Source of the DNA: CAZNLH01 sp964573995
GTDB taxonomy: Bacteria; Gemmatimonadota; CAZMKB01; CAZNLH01
Length of the DNA stretch: 45,261 nucleotides
Reading direction: 5' to 3'
Assembly: GCA_964573995.1 (NCBI GenBank)
Contig: CAZNLH010000020.1
Span: 1 to 45,261, forward strand
The position numbers were made by a program, and so were the translations under genes. Each line of letters starts with the position of its first letter. Within the stretch, counting starts at the first letter, position 1. The notes below the pieces were generated by a model that made no database searches, had not been told where the DNA came from, and was given only the letters and a program-made list of their open reading frames with translations. Positions 42,802 through 45,261 of this stretch are shown one piece after another.

Positions 42802-43872
42802 TTACCGGCCCACAATGGATTCCAAGAGGGCCCCGGCTATCTCGCAGAAGGCCTTCGCCACGACTCCGTTCGGCTCGGTCACAGTAACAGGTTGCCCGCT
42901 GTCCCCGCCCGACGAGACCTCGGGATCGACTGGTATCCTTCCCAAGAGGGGGATGGACAAGTCCTCTATCATTGCTTGAACTCCATTACCCGGAAAGATG
43001 TCGGTCCTCGTTCCACACGCGGGACACGTGAAGTAGGCCATGTTTTCCACGAGGCCAAGGATGGGCACTTGAACCCTCTGGAACATCCGGATGCCGCGCC
43101 ACACATCGGAGAGGGAGACTTCCTGCGGGGTTGTAACCATAACTGCGCCCGCCAGGGAAAGACGCTGCGAGAGGGTAAGTTGGGCATCACCGGTGCCGGG
43201 CGGCAGGTCGATGATCAGGTAATCGAGGTCTCCCCACTCTACATCGCTCAGGAGTTGCCCTATGGCCTTGCTTACCATGGGACCCCGCCAAACAATCGCC
43301 TGGTCCTTCCGGGCGATCAGGCCCATGGACATAATTCGAAGGCCGTATTTCTCAATGGGTGCTATCTTCCGGTCAACCGTGGCCATGGGCTGTTCCTCTT
43401 CTATTCCAAGCATGCAGGGCAAGTTGGGCCCATAGATATCGGCGTCGAAGAGGCCCGTCTTCAACCCCATCTCGGAGAGTGTGACGGCCAGGTTCACGGA
43501 GACCGTCGATTTTCCTACTCCACCCTTTCCACTTGCCACCGCAACGGCATGCTCGACTTCCGGTATGGGTCCTCTCTCCGCACGGCCGGGCATCGCCGAT
43601 GGACCGCCCGCCATATCCTCACTCGCTCCAACCACGACATCCACCACCACCTCGATATCGTTTCCCTGGATATGGTTGCCGAGCACCTTCCTGCACTGCT
43701 CCTCGATTATTCTCTTTGACGCCTCTCCCCCCACTGGCAGACGAACATCGACAACGATTCTGCCCGGCTCGACCTTCACATCGCGGACGGCTCCGCTGCC
43801 CACGATATACTTACCGGTATCCGGGTGTTTCACTAATCTCAGGATACCTATGACCTCTTCCTTTGAAATCAT
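42802..43872 (-). CDS. Mrp/ApbC (NBP35-type) iron-sulfur carrier ATPase
   Basis: A protein of 356 residues. Residues about 1-80 are a MIP18/DUF59 domain. The P-loop ATPase follows with the deviant Walker A SGKGGVGKST, DADIYGPNLP, VWRGPMVSKAI and DYLIIDLPPGTGDAQLT. The CPAC motif in YFTCPACG can bind a bridging [4Fe-4S] cluster between two subunits. These proteins deliver Fe-S clusters to target enzymes, for which the window has several candidates (aconitase, radical SAM, Rieske). ATG 43872 with GGAGG nine bases upstream. It is separated by about 230 bp from the NtrC-type gene downstream. Confidence 0.95.
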   Translation of the reverse strand: MISKEEVIGILRLVKHPDTGKYIVGSGAVRDVKVEPGRIVVDVRLPVGGEASKRIIEEQCRKVLGNHIQGNDIEVVVDVVVGASEDMAGGPSAMPGRAERGPIPEVEHAVAVASGKGGVGKSTVSVNLAVTLSEMGLKTGLFDADIYGPNLPCMLGIEEEQPMATVDRKIAPIEKYGLRIMSMGLIARKDQAIVWRGPMVSKAIGQLLSDVEWGDLDYLIIDLPPGTGDAQLTLSQRLSLAGAVMVTTPQEVSLSDVWRGIRMFQRVQVPILGLVENMAYFTCPACGTRTDIFPGNGVQAMIEDLSIPLLGRIPVDPEVSSGGDSGQPVTVTEPNGVVAKAFCEIAGALLESIVGR

Positions 43873-44288
43873 CCTGCCGGTCCTCCCCGGCTCGCGCGGT
43901 TAATAAACTCACGAGGCGGATCAAACATTTATTTCAGAATATTCGGCGCTGATTTCCAGTCTGGCGGAAACGCGGATAAGATGATAATAAGAGGGGGTGA
44001 TGTCAACGATGTAAGGTATGAAATGTTTGGCGAATCGTGGAAAAAGTATCCATCCCCGGTGGTTTCCACGATTTTGACACGGAGTATAGGCGCCGGTGGT
44101 TCCTTGGTCGAGAGGACTTAATTCCATGCCCCCTATGGAATTTCAATGCCAGGCGTCAGTATCGATGCCATCGACGGCAATGGAGGCATGCAACTTGCAA
44201 TTTTCTCAATGCCGGCTATGCCGTTACACAGAGGCGGATCTACGGAGCAGAAGATCATCTTACCGGGTCGAAATATGGAGGAACGATC
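43873..44288. other. Divergent intergenic region
   Basis: Separates mrp (minus) from the lipoprotein gene (plus). A minus-strand TTGACA (about 44000-44005) may belong to an mrp promoter, but its -10 is unclear. The plus-strand frame of the lipoprotein is open through 44037-44288, yet this part does not look like protein and has no start signal. A small TGCC/GGCA hairpin lies near 44168-44181. Confidence 0.4.
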
Positions 44289-44876
44289 ATGAACAGATCG
44301 GCTGTCATTCTACTCTCCGTTATTGCGCTATTTGCAACCGGATGCAGCGAGAACGTCCTCGACAACGCAACCACGACCGGGAACACGACCGTAACCCTCC
44401 ACTTCAATCTCCTTGATTACCTCGATCCCGAGCAGGTCTCGATACAGTACGGTCAAGACCCGGTGATCCCGGGCGATGCCGGGACCTTTGAAATCCAGAC
44501 CCCGACCCAGAACATCGACCTCTCCTCGGACCTGGACGGTGTCTCGTCCGTAGACTCGGTGGCGATGGATATCTCAATTGCCTTTCACAATGAAACGGGT
44601 AATGCCGACCTGAGGTATATTGCCTACCTTGCCGCACTGGATGAAGATCCCCTGCAAACGCCCCCGATAATAGATGAGACCACGACCCTGAACGGGAGTC
44701 AAGAGTCGACGAGTGATATAGAAGTCATCAGCGACGCGCGCCTGCTCGACCTCTTCAACAGTGGGGTCATGCAGTACCTGGCCCGGATAGCGTTTACCAT
44801 TGCAGACGGGTCGGACAACATCTCCGGAGAGGCAGAGGTGGTCCGGTTCGACGTCACCGTTGTGGCCACCCTGTAA
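44289..44876 (+). CDS. Predicted outer/inner-membrane lipoprotein, function unknown
   Basis: A protein of 195 residues from ATG 44289, preceded by GGAGG seven bases upstream. Residues 1-18 form a lipoprotein signal peptide (AVILLSVIALFATGC) with the lipid-modified Cys in TGCSEN. The lipobox is slightly weak, with Ala instead of Leu at -3. The mature part is Thr/Asp-rich and looks all-β (TTVTLHFNLLDYLD, AGTFEIQTPTQ, VDSVAMDISIAF, AEVVRFDVTVVATL), likely a surface or periplasmic β-sandwich. It is not recognised as a named family. It is single-gene, with a 22-bp palindrome 5 bp after its stop. Confidence 0.8.
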   Translation: MNRSAVILLSVIALFATGCSENVLDNATTTGNTTVTLHFNLLDYLDPEQVSIQYGQDPVIPGDAGTFEIQTPTQNIDLSSDLDGVSSVDSVAMDISIAFHNETGNADLRYIAYLAALDEDPLQTPPIIDETTTLNGSQESTSDIEVISDARLLDLFNSGVMQYLARIAFTIADGSDNISGEAEVVRFDVTVVATL

Positions 44877-44881
44877 AGATA

Positions 44882-44903
44882 GGGGCGCACACGTGTGCGC
44901 CCC
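44882..44903 (+). terminator. Perfect 22-bp palindrome after the lipoprotein gene
   Basis: GGGGCGCACAC and its exact reverse complement abut, able to form a 9-bp G-C-rich stem with a 4-base loop, five bases after the TAA stop. Followed by GTCCAACTCCTCTT, only moderately T-rich, so termination could be partly Rho-dependent or bidirectional. Confidence 0.55.
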
Positions 44904-45238
44904 GTCCAACTCCTCTTAAGGTATATCGCTGCCGAACCCCGCGTTAGGCATTCCATCGCGGGCGAGAGACCTCCATAGCGGCGTGTCGTCTCTCCTGCAG
45001 TAATGAAGTTATGGTAGAACTCCCATTCCCCTCACCCCTCAGGGGGTCCCCCTCGGCGCCATAGATCCCCCCGCGGAGCGCCTAGTCCTCGGAGTCGTCC
45101 CAAGCAACTGGAACCTCAGCAACTGTGCGCCGGATAGATCCGCCTATCCCCTCCCCACTTCTCGGTACCCGAACTTCCCAGTCGCACCTAAATTAATCGC
45201 CACCGTATCAACGGAGTACCCACCGAAAGGAGGATCCC
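44904..45238 (+). other. C-rich leader before the last gene
   Basis: About 335 bases without a gene. It is rich in C runs and small inverted repeats (CCCCTCAGGGG near 45036-45046; GGATAGATCC near 45133-45142). 45042-45061 matches the structured region at 30758-30777. It could be a long structured 5' leader of the partial gene at the window end. No known riboswitch core was recognised. Confidence 0.35.
45042..45061 (+). repeat. Second copy of the GGGGG-N-CCCC...CGGCGCCA motif
   Basis: This 20-base segment agrees with 30758-30777 at 18 of 20 positions, ungapped. Both copies are in intergenic DNA next to strong inverted repeats. Two copies in 45 kb suggest, but do not prove, a dispersed element. 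Confidence 0.4.
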
Positions 45239-45261
45239 ATGGGCTCCACGACACGTTTGTT
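45239..45261 (+). CDS. Start of a gene cut by the window edge
   Basis: ATG 45239 is preceded by AAAGGAGG (45226-45233) at a spacing of five bases, a near-perfect Shine-Dalgarno sequence. Only seven codons are visible (MGSTTRL), so the product cannot be named. Confidence 0.5.

Noticed and set aside
1..45261. CRISPR array, rRNA or tRNA genes, replication origin
   Set aside because: No regularly spaced short direct repeats, no rRNA-like segments, no tRNA fold and no DnaA-box cluster noticed by eye.

Overview
The window is a stretch of bacterial chromosome, GC-rich in the coding parts. Almost every gene lies on the minus strand. The lineage cannot be fixed by eye. A long ribosomal/isoprenoid/cell-envelope operon, two secreted FG-GAP/VCBS-repeat proteins, an outer-membrane DUF481-type protein, a selenoprotein SelD, frequent TTG/GTG starts and a very large multiheme cytochrome c locus suggest an anaerobic or facultative didermic bacterium of the FCB/candidate-phylum or Desulfobacterota kind. 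The phylum is inference.

Layout. 1-3.6 kb is accessory: an IS256-family insertion sequence whose transposase is interrupted by an in-frame TGA, a REP-like repeat, a small winged-helix-like/HNH endonuclease pair, and an exported membrane protein. 3.9-14.8 kb holds aconitase, an FG-GAP surface protein with a possible frameshifted tail, a DUF481 outer-membrane protein, a B12-binding radical SAM enzyme, a sirtuin (the only long plus-strand gene before 44 kb), selenophosphate synthetase and RidA. The SelD frame runs upstream through a TGA at the conserved Cys/Sec site, with a hairpin just downstream. 14.8-22.9 kb is a housekeeping block, in transcription order rplM, rpsI, rpsB, tsf, pyrH, frr, then uppS, cdsA, dxr, rseP. 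Candidate sigma-70 promoters precede rplM and uppS.

25.6-37.2 kb is the main feature: eleven co-directional genes that look like one electron-transfer and sensing locus. In order of transcription they are an 11-heme membrane-anchored cytochrome, a Rieske protein, a cytochrome b6-like protein, a subunit IV-like protein, a 9-heme cytochrome, a giant NapC/NirT-type cytochrome with 20 CxxCH motifs plus one CX4CH, a tetraheme c554-type protein, another 11-heme cytochrome coupled to an FdnI-like cytochrome b, a histidine kinase with its own CxxCH haem site in the periplasmic sensor domain, and a single-domain response regulator. The five cytochromes carry 55 CxxCH motifs. Three kinds of quinol-oxidising module (Rieske/cyt b, NapC/NirT, FdnI-type b with multiheme c) sit together, so the locus probably moves quinol electrons into a periplasmic haem network. 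The final acceptor is not visible, and no outer-membrane porin is present. Just downstream a separate, strong promoter drives an FG-GAP surface protein.

37.4-43.9 kb holds leucine-type dehydrogenase, a zinc-ribbon TPR protein, a Cys/Met-metabolism PLP lyase, an NtrC-family sigma-54 activator and an Mrp/ApbC ATPase. Downstream of the NtrC-like gene, a sigma-54-like promoter followed about 110 nt later by an intrinsic terminator, with no convincing gene between, predicts a small RNA. The right end carries a plus-strand lipoprotein followed by a perfect 22-bp palindrome, then a C-rich leader before a gene cut off by the window edge.
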